Part shown: one piece after another, positions 8,725-17,475 of the stretch
Layout: every line of letters begins with the position of its first letter
Numbering within the stretch: position 1 is the first letter of the stretch
From: Candidatus Pantoea soli
Lineage (GTDB): Bacteria; Pseudomonadota; Gammaproteobacteria; Enterobacterales; Enterobacteriaceae
DNA length: 64,000 bases
Direction of reading: 5' to 3'
Assembly (NCBI RefSeq): GCF_007833795.1
Contig: NZ_CP032703.1
Span: forward strand, 248,001-312,000
The notes under the pieces: generated by a model
What the model saw: only the letters and a program-made list of their open reading frames with translations
Database searches by the model: none
Told to the model about the DNA's origin: nothing
Program-made: the position numbers and the translations under genes

Positions 8725-9798
8725 TCAGGCACGGCGTACGCGATGATGCTGATGAAGCTGTTCAATCAGCGCCAGCACGGCAAGTGCCTCTTCGGCCTCG
8801 ACCGGCGGGGGAGTACCGTGCTTCAGCGCACCGGCCAGCAGCTGATAAAAAGCGGGATAGTTGCCGCGCTGCAGCGGGACAGCATGCTGTGACTCCGCCG
8901 TGCCTGCCTGTGCAGCGCCGGCCGCTGGCGTGACGCCATACTCGCTGTCATCCGGTGACATCCCGGCGGCGAGCTGCGGCTCCTGGTTATCCAGGCCAAA
9001 ATGGGTAAACGCGCCGCGACTGCCCAACAGGTGAAAGCGCGGTGCATTGAGTGCAGCCTGGCCATTCATCCACAACCGTGAGCGCACGCCGCTGCGATGC
9101 AGCAGAGAGACGAAACAGTCTTCATCACTGTCAGATGCGCTGCCCGAATGCCGCGCCAGCTCAGCGCTGGCGGTCTCTACCGGGCCAAAAAGTTGTATCG
9201 CCTGGTCGATCAGATGGCTGCCCAGGTCCAGCAGCAGGCCACCGCCTTCGGCTAGTGTGACGGTGTCACGCCAGTTGCCAAAGCCAGCGGGACGCCACCA
9301 CTCGAAGCGGGATTCAAAACTTCTGACGGTGCCAAACGCCTCTTCGCGAATCAGGCGCTGCAGGGTAAGGAAATCCCCGTCCCAGCGGCGGTTATGAAAC
9401 ACCGTCAGCAGCGTACCGGCCTGGCGGGCGGCGGCGATCATCGCTTCCGCATCCTGCACTGCCGGGGCAAAAGGTTTGTCTACCACCAGATGAAGACCGC
9501 GCGCGCTGGCCGCAAGCGCCTGTTCACGGTGCTGCGCCGGCGGCGTAGCCAGCACAATGAGATCCAGGGCAATCTCCCCGTTATCAATTAATTGCAGCAG
9601 CGTGGACCAGTCCGGCACGATCCGCGCCTGCGGATACAGCTGCCGGGCGGCAGCCACGCGCTGTTCGTCGCGCGTGACGATTGCTGCCAGCTGATAATCG
9701 GGATTGTGCGCCATCAGCGGCGCGTGAAAGACCTTCCCGGCAATACCAAATCCCACCAGCGCCGTGCGCACAGGGCCTGAAAGGGTGCGATGTGCCAT
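8725..9798 (-). CDS. Gfo/Idh/MocA-family NAD(P) oxidoreductase, YdgJ-like
   Basis: A 357-residue dehydrogenase with an N-terminal Rossmann motif (ALVGFGIAGKVFHAPL), the family's catalytic lysine motif (VVDKPFAPAVQDAE) and FHNRRWDGDFLTLQRLI, closely like Escherichia coli YdgJ. ATG 9798 fits better than GTG 9801 because it makes a TGATG overlap with the ATPase stop. Members act on sugars, inositols and related polyols. Here it lies between the importer genes and the flavoprotein gene. Confidence 0.88.
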   Translation of the reverse strand: MAHRTLSGPVRTALVGFGIAGKVFHAPLMAHNPDYQLAAIVTRDEQRVAAARQLYPQARIVPDWSTLLQLIDNGEIALDLIVLATPPAQHREQALAASARGLHLVVDKPFAPAVQDAEAMIAAARQAGTLLTVFHNRRWDGDFLTLQRLIREEAFGTVRSFESRFEWWRPAGFGNWRDTVTLAEGGGLLLDLGSHLIDQAIQLFGPVETASAELARHSGSASDSDEDCFVSLLHRSGVRSRLWMNGQAALNAPRFHLLGSRGAFTHFGLDNQEPQLAAGMSPDDSEYGVTPAAGAAQAGTAESQHAVPLQRGNYPAFYQLLAGALKHGTPPPVEAEEALAVLALIEQLHQHHRVRRA

Positions 9799-10544
9799 CA
9801 CAGCACCTCCGATAAAAAACGTTGTAAACGAGGAGATTGCGGCCGTTCAAACAGCTGGTCGGGCGGTCCCGCTTCGACAATCTCGCCTTCATCCATAAAC
9901 ACCACCTGGTCAGCAACGCGCCGGGCAAAGCCCATCTCATGCGTGACGACCACCATGGTCATGCCGCGCTGACAGAGGTCGGCCATCAGCGTCAGCACGC
10001 CTTTTACCAGCTCGGGATCGAGTGCCGAAGTGGCTTCATCAAACAGCATGACCTCCGGCTCCATGGCCAGCGCCCGGGCAATCGCCACGCGCTGCTGCTG
10101 TCCGCCGGAGAGATCGCGCGGACGATGATCGGCGCGCTGCGCCAGGCCGACTTCGGCCAGCCGCTGCCGGGCGATAGCCAGCGCTTCCGCTTTTGGCCGG
10201 CCTTTAACTTTCCACGGTGCCAGCGCCACGTTCTCCAGCGCGCTGTGATCGGGGAACAGATTGAAGTGCTGGAACACCATGCCGATACGCAGCCGCAGTG
10301 CGTCCGGTTTGTCTTTTAACACCGAGCGCCCCGCCAGCAGAACATCGCCACTTTTGGGCTCATGCAGGCGGTTGATGCCGCGCAGCAGCGTCGACTTGCC
10401 GGAACCGGAAGGCCCGATAATGCAGGTAGTGGTGCCGGGTGCGATATTCAGCGAGACATTACGCAGCACCTCAATCGGGCCGTAGGCCAGCGTCAGATTG
10501 CGCAGCTCAAGGCTGGCACCGTGAAAGGCAGAAGCAGATGTCAT
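9798..10544 (-). CDS. Amino-acid-type ABC transporter ATPase
   Basis: A 248-residue ATPase of the polar amino acid uptake (GlnQ/HisP) class. Walker A is GPSGSGKST (residues 44-52), the signature is LSGGQQQR, Walker B is VMLFDEATSALD, and the switch histidine lies in VVTHEMGFARR. It powers import through the permease encoded one base upstream. Confidence 0.95.
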   Translation of the reverse strand: MTSASAFHGASLELRNLTLAYGPIEVLRNVSLNIAPGTTTCIIGPSGSGKSTLLRGINRLHEPKSGDVLLAGRSVLKDKPDALRLRIGMVFQHFNLFPDHSALENVALAPWKVKGRPKAEALAIARQRLAEVGLAQRADHRPRDLSGGQQQRVAIARALAMEPEVMLFDEATSALDPELVKGVLTLMADLCQRGMTMVVVTHEMGFARRVADQVVFMDEGEIVEAGPPDQLFERPQSPRLQRFLSEVL

Positions 10545-10545
10545 C

Positions 10546-11352
10546 TTAGTGTCCTCGTTCGCTGCTCAGGGAGGCGGTCGGCGCAATCGCGCGTTTTACC
10601 TCAACTTCATCCACTTCTTTCAGGCCGCTTTGTGGTGCCGAGGCGCGCCGGCGTCCGGTGCGATAGCGGATGTCGATGTAGTTGACCGCGTGCGTCAGCG
10701 GTACGGTGATGACCAGATAAAACAGTCCTGCCAGCATCAGCGGAGAGAGATTCCCGCTCAGCACTGCGGCATCCTGACCGACGCGGAACAGCTCACGCTG
10801 TCCGGTCATCAGCCCCAGCAGGTACACCAGCGAGGAGTCTTTGATGATGGCGATAAACTGGTTAACGATGGCGGGTAACACGCGGCGAATTCCCTGCGGA
10901 ATGATCACCAGCCGCATCGCCCGGCCATAGCTCATGCCCAGCGCACGACAGGCTTCCATCTGGCCCTGTTCCACGCTCTGAATACCTGAGCGGAAAATCT
11001 CCCCCATATAGGCGCTGGCGATCAGGCTCAGGGCAAAGATGCCAAGCGGATAGGGCGTCGGGCCAAACAGCTGGTAACTGAATCGCGCCAGTCCCTGACC
11101 TATCAGCAGAATGGTCAGAATGGAAGGCAGGCCGCGAAACAGGTCGGTATACAGCCGGGCCGGCACGCGCAGCCAGCGCGAAGGAGAGATACCCATCAGC
11201 GCCAGGATCAGGCCGAAAAAGGTGCCCAGTATCGTGGCGGCAACGGAAATAATGATGGTGTTGACCAGGCCGGTGGCCAGCAACTGCGGCAGGACATCCA
11301 TCATTGCCGGAATATCAAAGAAGGTACGCGAAAGAACAGTGATCAGATCCAT
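10546..11352 (-). CDS. Amino-acid-type ABC transporter permease
   Basis: A 268-residue inner-membrane protein of the HisM/GlnP class. It has several transmembrane segments, a start typical of the family (LLATGLVNTIIISVAATILG), and the cytoplasmic EAA loop contacting the ATPase (MEACRALGMSYGRAMRLVII). Only one permease gene is present, so the transporter probably uses a homodimer. Confidence 0.93.
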   Translation of the reverse strand: MDLITVLSRTFFDIPAMMDVLPQLLATGLVNTIIISVAATILGTFFGLILALMGISPSRWLRVPARLYTDLFRGLPSILTILLIGQGLARFSYQLFGPTPYPLGIFALSLIASAYMGEIFRSGIQSVEQGQMEACRALGMSYGRAMRLVIIPQGIRRVLPAIVNQFIAIIKDSSLVYLLGLMTGQRELFRVGQDAAVLSGNLSPLMLAGLFYLVITVPLTHAVNYIDIRYRTGRRRASAPQSGLKEVDEVEVKRAIAPTASLSSERGH

Positions 11353-11425
11353 AGCCGTTTCTCTTGTACGGGTGACAGGCGTTCCCCATCACCGGATGCA
11401 GGCATGCGCACAGCGTGCGCGGACA

Positions 11426-12247
11426 TTACGGATGATGCGGCAGATATTGCTCTGGCATCGGCGAGCCGGGGAACCACTTTTCATACAGCTGTTTCCAGGT
11501 GCCGTCCTGCATCGCCTCTTTGATGGCTTTATCCAGCGCCGCTTTAAAAGCCGGCTTGTTTTTGGCGATGGCGACGCCGGCCGGCGCATCAAACGACGGG
11601 ATATTCGCCGCTGTCGCCAGTTTAAAGCGGGTGGCATAATCTTTCGCCGCTTCGTAATCAAGGAACATCGCATCCAGCGTACCGTTATTCAGCGCCGAAA
11701 CGGCAGCGTTGTTATCCGGAAAACGCACCAGGTCGGTCTGCTTAAAATGCTGCAGCGCATAACTCTCCTGCAGCGTGCCCTGAATCACGCCCAGTCGTTT
11801 ATGGGTCAGCGTCGCGACGTCTTTCACGCCGGAATCACTGCGGGTCAGCACCGTCAGATAGCCCGCCAGATAGCCGGTTGAGAAATCCACCGTCTTTTCG
11901 CGCGCCGGGGTAATGCCAATAGCGGCCACACCGGCATCGTACTGACCATTAGCCACGGCGGGCAGGATGGCGGAGAAATCCTGGCCGACAAAATCCACCT
12001 GATCGATGCCAATGCGGTGAGCCACATTTTTAAAAAACTCGACGTCGAAGCCGGTGAATTTGCCGCTTTTGTCGGTAAAGGTATAAGGTTTGGCATCGCC
12101 GAGACTGGCCACGCGCAGGTGTCCCGGTTCAATCAGCCCATATGGATTGTTATCACTTGCCGCCAGGGTGCTAAAACTGGCCGTGAGCATAACTGCGGTG
12201 CCAAACAGTGCGGCGGTCAGAGAGGTAAAACGTGTATGCGATGTCAT
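11426..12247 (-). CDS. Family 3 periplasmic solute-binding protein
   Basis: A 273-residue binding protein with a signal peptide (a hydrophobic stretch, then STLAASDN, cleavage near residue 27) and the family 3 motif [18 protein letters not shown]. It should capture the substrate in the periplasm for the permease and ATPase downstream. ATG 12247 is chosen because GGAAGAG precedes it and it gives a signal peptide. The gene starts next to twin palindromic operators. Confidence 0.93.
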   Translation of the reverse strand: MTSHTRFTSLTAALFGTAVMLTASFSTLAASDNNPYGLIEPGHLRVASLGDAKPYTFTDKSGKFTGFDVEFFKNVAHRIGIDQVDFVGQDFSAILPAVANGQYDAGVAAIGITPAREKTVDFSTGYLAGYLTVLTRSDSGVKDVATLTHKRLGVIQGTLQESYALQHFKQTDLVRFPDNNAAVSALNNGTLDAMFLDYEAAKDYATRFKLATAANIPSFDAPAGVAIAKNKPAFKAALDKAIKEAMQDGTWKQLYEKWFPGSPMPEQYLPHHP

Positions 12248-12305
12248 AAGGCTCTTCCGTCTTTGCAGGTGAAACTTCAGAGTCCATTGAGCCGGTGAGT
12301 TAGAG

Positions 12306-12365
12306 TTGAGACCGGTCTCAATGAAGGTCAAAATGAAACCGGTGCTGGTTGTGAGACCGGTCTCA
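12306..12365. promoter_or_regulatory. Twin palindromic LacI-type operators
   Basis: Two copies of the perfect palindrome TGAGACCGGTCTCA lie at 12307-12320 (extended to 16 bp at 12306-12321) and 12352-12365, with centres 45 bp apart. A degenerate copy, TGAAACCGGTGCTG, lies between them at 12334-12347. The central CG and the dyad are typical of LacI-family operators. They sit between the divergent importer operon and the LacI-family gene. Confidence 0.8.
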
Positions 12366-12442
12366 AATGGATATACTGATATTAAGCACACGCGTTCTGC
12401 AGCGTCAATTACGATGTTATCAACTTGTGATTCGAAATAATT

Positions 12443-13510
12443 ATGACAACAAAAAAACAGCCATTACGGGGGCCGACAGTGGCCGATGTCGCGCGCGTGG
12501 CAGGGGTATCAAAAGCCCAGGCGGCCAGAGCGCTGGGCGGTTATGGCTCCGTGAGCGAGGATGTACTCGCCCGCGTAACGCAGGCGGCGGAGGCGCTGGG
12601 TTACCGACCGAATGAACTGGCGCGCAGCATGAATACCGGGCGTTCCAACACCATCGGCGTGATCGTCGGTGACATTGAAAACCCACACTTTGGCCTGGCG
12701 CTGCGTGGCATGGCGGATGTTGCCCGTCAGGCCGGGTTTCATCTGCTGCTGAGTAACAGTGATGAGACGGTGGAAGAGGAGCGGGAAGCCGTGCGCGTGA
12801 TGCTGGCCAAGCGCGTGGATGGCATTATCGTCGCGCCCTGCAGTTCACTGGCGCAGGATAACGCCCATCTCAATCAGGTGCTGACCGAGGGCCGGGCGTT
12901 AATGACCTTTGACCGCGCCGTGGAAGGCCTGCCGGTTGAGACCATCCAGGCCAACTTTCTGCCGGTGGCCAAAGAGGCAACGCAACGGCTGCTGCGTGCC
13001 GGTCACGAACGTATCGCTTACATCTCCAGTATGCGTATCGCGGCTCCCTATACGCACGGCATGACGCTGGGGCCGACGCCAGTGGCGCAGCGCGTGCAGG
13101 GCATGATTGATGCACATAACGAAGCGGGCCGGACGCTGGACCCGGCGCTGGTTCGTCTGAATGCCATTAACGAAGCGCATATTGAGCAGATCCTCACCGC
13201 GCTGCTAACGCTAAAAGCCCCCCCCAGTGCGCTGATCGCTTCAGATAACCTGATTGCCATGGGCATGCTGCGCGGCCTGGCCCGGCGCGGCCTGCGTGTG
13301 CCGGACGATATCTCTTTTGTAATGTACGATGATTTTCCCTGGACAGAGCTGATGACGCCGCCGCTGACGGTGGTGGCGCAGCCGGTGTACGAGATGGGCC
13401 GTGAGGCGGCGCGGCGCCTGATTTGTCACATCCGCCAGCAGCCAGCCGGTGCGCTACCGGCGTTCGACAGCTGGATGGTGGTGCGCGGCTCCATCGGCCA
13501 GCGTAGCTGA
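12443..13510 (+). CDS. LacI-family transcriptional regulator
   Basis: A 355-residue LacI-family protein. The N-terminal DNA-binding domain shows [20 protein letters not shown] and the hinge [20 protein letters not shown], followed by a periplasmic-binding-protein-like ligand domain. It is divergent from the importer and oxidoreductase operon and most likely represses it through the two TGAGACCGGTCTCA sites. The ligand is unknown. Confidence 0.93.
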   Translation: MTTKKQPLRGPTVADVARVAGVSKAQAARALGGYGSVSEDVLARVTQAAEALGYRPNELARSMNTGRSNTIGVIVGDIENPHFGLALRGMADVARQAGFHLLLSNSDETVEEEREAVRVMLAKRVDGIIVAPCSSLAQDNAHLNQVLTEGRALMTFDRAVEGLPVETIQANFLPVAKEATQRLLRAGHERIAYISSMRIAAPYTHGMTLGPTPVAQRVQGMIDAHNEAGRTLDPALVRLNAINEAHIEQILTALLTLKAPPSALIASDNLIAMGMLRGLARRGLRVPDDISFVMYDDFPWTELMTPPLTVVAQPVYEMGREAARRLICHIRQQPAGALPAFDSWMVVRGSIGQRS

Positions 13511-13626
13511 TTTCTCTCCTGCTAAGCGAAACGCCGCGCATTGTGTGCTCAACTGATGAGTTCGCTCCCCGAAGCCGCGTTCATGGGCTACGTTTAATAC
13601 GGCCCAATAACATACGGAGGGGAACC

Positions 13627-14310
13627 ATGAAGATTTTGTTAGTGCTGACGTCACACGATCGGTTAGGCGATACCGGACACAAAACCGGCTTCTGGCTGGA
13701 AGAGCTGGCTGCGCCGTATTACGCCTTTAAAGACGCGGGCGCCACATTGACGCTGGCCTCACCGAAAGGGGGTCAGCCACCGCTGGATCCCAAGAGCGAT
13801 GCGCCAGATGCGCAGACGGAACAAACCCGGCGTTTTTCCCGGGACGAAGAAGCGAAAGCACAGCTGGCCGCGACTGTTCCGCTGGATCAGGTCTCTGCCG
13901 CGGACTATGACGCAGTATTTTATCCCGGTGGGCACGGCCCGCTGTGGGATCTGGCCGAAGATGCTCACTCCATTGCGCTGATTGAAGCCTTTATCGCCGC
14001 GCAAAAACCGGTTGCGCTGGTGTGTCATGCGCCAGGCGTGCTACGCCATGTTACCGCATCCTCAGGCCAGCCGCTGGTAGCGGGTAAAAGGGTCACCGGC
14101 TTTTCCAATAGCGAAGAGGAGGGCGTCGGTCTGACTAAAGTGGTGCCATTCCTGGTGGAAGATGAACTGATCGCCAAAGGCGGTGAATATTCAAAAGGGG
14201 AAGACTGGGGCTCTTATGTGGTGCAGGATGGCCTGCTGATTACCGGCCAGAACCCGGGCTCTTCAGCAGAAACCGCGCAGCGTTTGCTGAAACAGCTGGC
14301 GCAGCAATAA
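13627..14310 (+). CDS. DJ-1/PfpI-family class I glutamine amidotransferase-like protein (Hsp31 type)
   Basis: A 227-residue DJ-1/PfpI-superfamily protein. The nucleophilic elbow cysteine is Cys133 in LVCHAPGVL, with YPGGHGPLWDL as the usual preceding glycine-rich loop. Members act as glyoxalase III, deglycases or stress proteins. ATG 13627 is chosen because GGAGGGGAA directly precedes it. It is transcribed alone. Confidence 0.9.
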   Translation: MKILLVLTSHDRLGDTGHKTGFWLEELAAPYYAFKDAGATLTLASPKGGQPPLDPKSDAPDAQTEQTRRFSRDEEAKAQLAATVPLDQVSAADYDAVFYPGGHGPLWDLAEDAHSIALIEAFIAAQKPVALVCHAPGVLRHVTASSGQPLVAGKRVTGFSNSEEEGVGLTKVVPFLVEDELIAKGGEYSKGEDWGSYVVQDGLLITGQNPGSSAETAQRLLKQLAQQ

Positions 14311-14321
14311 CCCCGTGTTAT

Positions 14322-14352
14322 CCGGTCCCGGTGCAAAACGGCGCGGGGCCGG
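14322..14352 (+). terminator. GC-rich hairpin after the DJ-1 gene
   Basis: CCGGTCCCG and CGGGGCCGG can pair with one G-U wobble, starting 12 bases after the stop. No U-run follows, so the terminator role is tentative. Confidence 0.35.
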
Positions 14353-14472
14353 TAATGACGTAAACGTTTCCTGCATCATCTCGCTTACAATTAGGTTTCT
14401 GGTGGGCAGACAGGAGATGATGTATTCCATGATACAACAAATTTGCTATCTTCAGCTCCAGGCCGGTATTGA

Positions 14473-14613
14473 TATGAAGCTGAGATTGGATTAAATAATA
14501 CCGTTTCAAGAGAAGAGCAAGCAGGTACACGCTTGTTGTATTCTAACGATGGATTACTGTAAATCACTACAGATCATTATGTAACGGCGACATCAACAGG
14601 AAAATGGAAATAA
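14473..14613 (+). pseudogene. Barnase-like ribonuclease toxin, C-terminal relic
   Basis: The frame reads YEAEIGLNNTVSREEQ, then GTRLLYSNDGLL, a TAA stop where a tyrosine codon is expected, then ITTDHYVTATSTGKWK and stop. This parallels the end of barnase (RILYSSDWLIYKTTDHYQT), including the arginine and the catalytic histidine of TTDHY. There is no start and one nonsense codon, so it is not functional. It is directly followed by a barstar relic, which supports the identification. Confidence 0.7.
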
Positions 14614-14636
14614 TCTTGGGCATGTATGTGCCACAA

Positions 14637-14904
14637 TGTCGCAATAGATGGTGATGAAGTGGATTTAAGAGTCCGATTTTAGCGAACGCTTTAGATTTTG
14701 GGGCATGTTACGGTAATAATACTGATGCCCTTTGGGACATGTTAAGTTCAGGGATGGCTTGCGATTTGTGTTTCCATTGAAAAAAAATCAGTCGTTTCCC
14801 GGAAAAAATCGGGATCTGCTTTTGATATTATCATTGAACTATTTGAGAAAAATAAAGATAGAGATCAGGGTAAAGGGCAGAAAAAAATTTCAATTTTTTC
14901 TTGA
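14637..14904 (+). pseudogene. Barstar-like immunity gene relic
   Basis: The fragments VAIDGDEV, then NALDFGACYGNNTDALWDML, and in another frame SAFDIIIELFEKNKDRDQ, match the barstar family (a barnase inhibitor with YGxNxDALWD). At least two frame changes and stops break the reading frame. It follows the barnase relic in the normal toxin-immunity order. Confidence 0.68.
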
Positions 14905-14966
14905 ATGAATTGAACGGTGTTATTTAATGACGAACTCCTATATTGAGTGCGTTTAATTAAAAAACC

Positions 14967-14992
14967 TCGGTCCTTAACAGGCCGACATTTTT
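14967..14992 (+). terminator. Terminator after the barstar relic
   Basis: TCGGTCC and GGCCGA pair with a one-base bulge, followed by a run of five T. It has the same layout as the terminators after the other immunity genes of this island. Confidence 0.55.
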
Positions 14993-15001
14993 ATCTGCTT
15001 G

Positions 15002-15150
15002 TCAGATCTTAAGCTCCGCCTCAATCACCAGCCGCGATAACGGGCTGTCCGGTGTTAAAGCCGAGATCTTCCATCCAGCGGCCCTTCAGTGTGAGTTGCG
15101 ACGGGTTGCCCTTCATGCCGTTGGGGTTCTTTTGCTTCAGTTGCGCGGAG
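15002..15150 (-). pseudogene. SymE-like toxin gene relic
   Basis: On the minus strand the fragment reads LTLKGRWMEDLGFNTGQPVI, then after a one-base frame change ALVIEAELKI and stop. This is the conserved C-terminal SymE motif (LKGxWLEEAGFxTGxPV). The frame change and the missing N-terminus mark it as a relic. It lies antisense to the toxin and immunity genes, as do five other relics in the island. Confidence 0.65.
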
Positions 15151-15182
15151 TTCTGACTTGGAATCGCGTCCAGCCAAAGTAA

Positions 15183-15311
15183 CTACCTCGTTTTACAGGA
15201 GAGGTTGGTTCCCAAAATGGTTTATACGTTGGTGGAACTCAGCAGATTGTTATTCCAAAGGCGTGGGTGATTAAAGGTGCTGAATTTATTGAGATTAAGG
15301 CATTAAAATGA
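15183..15311 (+). pseudogene. C-terminal tail of a polymorphic toxin
   Basis: An open frame without start codon, following a stop at 15180-15182. It reads LPRFTGEVGSQNGLYVGGTQ, then ends AEFIEIKALK and stop TGA at 15309-15311. The stop overlaps the ATG of the next gene (ATGA), the usual coupling of a CdiA or Rhs toxin with its immunity gene. The toxin activity is not recognisable from this tail. Confidence 0.6.
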
Positions 15312-15568
15312 CTATTGAGAAAACAACACTGGAGCGCATGGCTACTTTGTTAGAGCCAGGTGGTTATGCAGAATGGTCAGCCAGTATTTTTAGGCTGGCT
15401 AAAAAATACACAATTAATCCTGATGATACCAGGCACATGTTTCGAAATCTCTATGCCGGTATGGGATCTTTAAACGATCTCGTGCTGTATAGAAACGGAC
15501 AGGTCTTGATGAGTGAAAATGATGAATTAGATCAGCTCAGAAATGACCTGTTCAAGCTTCTTTCCTAA
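15308..15568 (+). CDS. Putative immunity protein, DUF6966-like
   Basis: An 86-residue intact small acidic protein (for example GGYAEWSASIFRLAKKYTIN and MGSLNDLVLYRNGQVL). The pattern resembles the DUF6966 family from memory. Its start overlaps the preceding toxin tail by ATGA, and a terminator follows, so it is best read as an orphan immunity gene. No ribosome site is obvious apart from coupling to the upstream fragment. Confidence 0.7.
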   Translation: MTIEKTTLERMATLLEPGGYAEWSASIFRLAKKYTINPDDTRHMFRNLYAGMGSLNDLVLYRNGQVLMSENDELDQLRNDLFKLLS

Positions 15569-15578
15569 ATAACAAACT

Positions 15579-15600
15579 CGGCTATCGAGCCGGGATTTTC
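15579..15600 (+). terminator. Terminator after the DUF6966-like gene
   Basis: CGGCT-ATCG-AGCCG stem-loop followed by GGATTTTC, just after the immunity stop. Confidence 0.55.
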
Positions 15601-15618
15601 ACTTTATGGGGCAGTTAA

Positions 15619-15939
15619 ATGGGCTCAGGCGCCGGAGCGATGGCGAGTAAGAATGCGGTTGAGAATAATGCGTTACGATCCAAGGATGAGAAGCAACGAC
15701 AGGATGCACAATGGTCGTTGCCGTATCTGAAAGGTGAGAGGAAGGCACAAGCAGAACAACTGGTAAGCGACTTGCAGAACAAAAGTGATGCGTTTGATGT
15801 TGCTCTGGACTCTGCGTGTAAGAATCTTTCTTCATCAGCCTGTAAGGGAATGCGTCAGGAATTGGCGGCGATGGGCCGCAGCTACGACGAGAAACTTGAT
15901 GATCAGTACATCGGTACAATGGGAAGTGTCTATAGATGA
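15619..15939 (+). pseudogene. CdiA-CT fragment starting at a VENN motif
   Basis: A 106-residue open frame. GSGAGAMASKNAVENNAL carries the VENN motif that marks the border of the variable CdiA C-terminus. The rest (SACKNLSSSACKGMRQELAA) is pretoxin-like, and it stops about 90 residues after VENN, shorter than the 200-300 residues of a complete CdiA-CT. The toxin domain therefore seems missing. Its stop TGA overlaps the ATG of the next gene. No full cdiA or cdiB is nearby. Confidence 0.72.
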
Positions 15940-16439
15940 AATTTAATAAAGAACAGGATTATTGGGCAACTTGTTATTGTACTAATGAGTTTTTACTCAT
16001 TGAAACTCAATCAGGATTAGGAATAACTAGTGCAGATCCACTATTCCCTCCCCATTTACTACTACCTGAAGCTGACGACGAATGTGTCGGTGAAACTATA
16101 TTACAGGCTTTATCCAATAGCCGGACACTGAATAATTTAGAGGATCGTGTTGCTTTTTTTGATCTTGAGAAAGGTAAGGAGAAGTATGCGTATTGGATAG
16201 CCATGTTGATGGATAAATACGGTTATAAAACCAAACGCGCTTTATTCAAATATATGAAACATTGCATTATTCATTGTGTGAATGGAGTTATCATCATACG
16301 GCCCACTCGCCATGAAAAACTGGAAGCATGGGGAAGTACAAAAGGAGATGGCATTGAAGATGTTATTCTTCCTGCAGACAGTTCCCCCGCAGAAATCGGT
16401 GCAGGCCTTCGCCATGCACTGAGTCGCTGCAAAGGTTAA
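15936..16439 (+). CDS. Putative CdiI-type immunity protein
   Basis: A 167-residue soluble protein coupled to the VENN fragment by an ATGA overlap and followed by a strong terminator. Sequence such as [19 protein letters not shown] and [16 protein letters not shown] looks like CdiI immunity proteins, but I cannot name the family. Its frame is intact, so it may still protect against a foreign toxin. Confidence 0.68.
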   Translation: MKFNKEQDYWATCYCTNEFLLIETQSGLGITSADPLFPPHLLLPEADDECVGETILQALSNSRTLNNLEDRVAFFDLEKGKEKYAYWIAMLMDKYGYKTKRALFKYMKHCIIHCVNGVIIIRPTRHEKLEAWGSTKGDGIEDVILPADSSPAEIGAGLRHALSRCKG

Positions 16440-16446
16440 CCCGGAT

Positions 16447-16475
16447 ATCCCGCCTATCGTTGGCGGGATTTTTCT
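16447..16475 (+). terminator. Terminator after the CdiI-type gene
   Basis: ATCCCGCC and GGCGGGAT form a perfect eight-pair stem with a seven-base loop, followed by TTTTC. Confidence 0.8.
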
Positions 16476-16507
16476 ACCCTACGTTTTTACAATCAGACAA
16501 GATGTGT

Positions 16508-16543
16508 TTTTGGAGTACCGCCGTCCGTGACGGTACTCCAAAA
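16508..16543. repeat. Perfect 13-bp inverted repeat before the integrase relic
   Basis: TTTTGGAGTACCG at 16508-16520 and its exact complement at 16531-16543, with a ten-base spacer. It could be a terminator, or an element end or att remnant next to the integrase relic. Only the repeat itself is certain. Confidence 0.6.
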
Positions 16544-16589
16544 CGGCCAGGTCAGGGCTGCGCCCCGACACCTGATTCCATAGTACAGA

Positions 16590-17422
16590 CCCATCACAGC
16601 TACCGCTTTTTCTGCTGGGCAACGGAACGGGGTATCGGCTATGCCGCAGAAGTGACCTGGCCAGTACTCGAAAGTTGCCAGCGTTATCTGTATCAGTACC
16701 GCAAGCCAAACGGTGAGCCGCTGACCAGCCGCACCCAGCGCACCACGCTCCAGCCGCTACAGGTGTGGTTCAGCTGATTGGCGAAACAGGGCATTTTCCT
16801 GGCAAACCCGGCGGCGGACCTTGAGCTGCCGCGACTGGAAAAACGCCTGCCGCGCACGATACTGAGCGTAGAGCAGGTAGAGGAGATCGTGACCCTGTGC
16901 GACTTGAGCACATTACAGGGCGTTACCTGAACTACTGTGGTCAACGGGAATAAGGCGTGGCGAGGTTGCCAACCTTGAGATCTACAGTGCGGACTTCAGC
17001 CGAAAAATCCTGACCATCGTGCAAGGCAAAGGCAAGGAAGACCGGGTGATCCCGGTGGGTGAGCGTGCGTTAGGATGGCTGAACCGTTATCTGCATCAGG
17101 TTCGCCCAAACATCCTGGCAGTTCAGACTGTCGGGCACTGTTCCTGGCGATGGATGGGCTGGCAGGGTTAACGGCGAACGGTATCACTCTGGCATTCGTG
17201 CCTTACCTGAGAGCGGCGGGAATAAAGAAGGGGGGTTGCCACCTGTTCCGCCATGCGATGGCGACGCAGATGCTGGAGAACGGCGCAGATCTGAGATGGA
17301 TCCAGGCGATGCTGGGGCATAGAAGCGTGGAAAGTACGCAGATGAGTATAAAAGCGCTTCAGGCGCTGCATGGGAGTACGCATCCGTCGGAGCAGCGGGA
17401 AGAAGAAAAGCCTGACAGGTAA
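16590..17422 (+). pseudogene. Tyrosine recombinase/integrase (XerC-like) relic
   Basis: Frame-broken pieces of a phage-type integrase: FFCWATERGIGYAAEVTWPV and the core-binding region, then LPRTILSVEQVEEIVTLCD, ILTIVQGKGKEDRVIPVGER, and finally GGCHLFRHAMATQMLENGAD with WIQAMLGHRSVESTQ. The His-x-x-Arg and second His boxes are present. After TQM the segment that should hold the catalytic tyrosine (family pattern TQxYTxVSI) is missing, and the text runs on as SIKALQALH. With several frameshifts it cannot be active. It probably marks an old integration. Confidence 0.78.
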
Positions 17423-17475
17423 AAAAATAAAGGTCATAATGACACCACAAACGACACCACAGAAAGGCGTGTAAG

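Noticed and set aside
11111..11881. 256-residue open frame antisense to the ABC permease and binding-protein genes
   Set aside because: Composition is that of a complementary-strand shadow, and the minus-strand genes are well supported.
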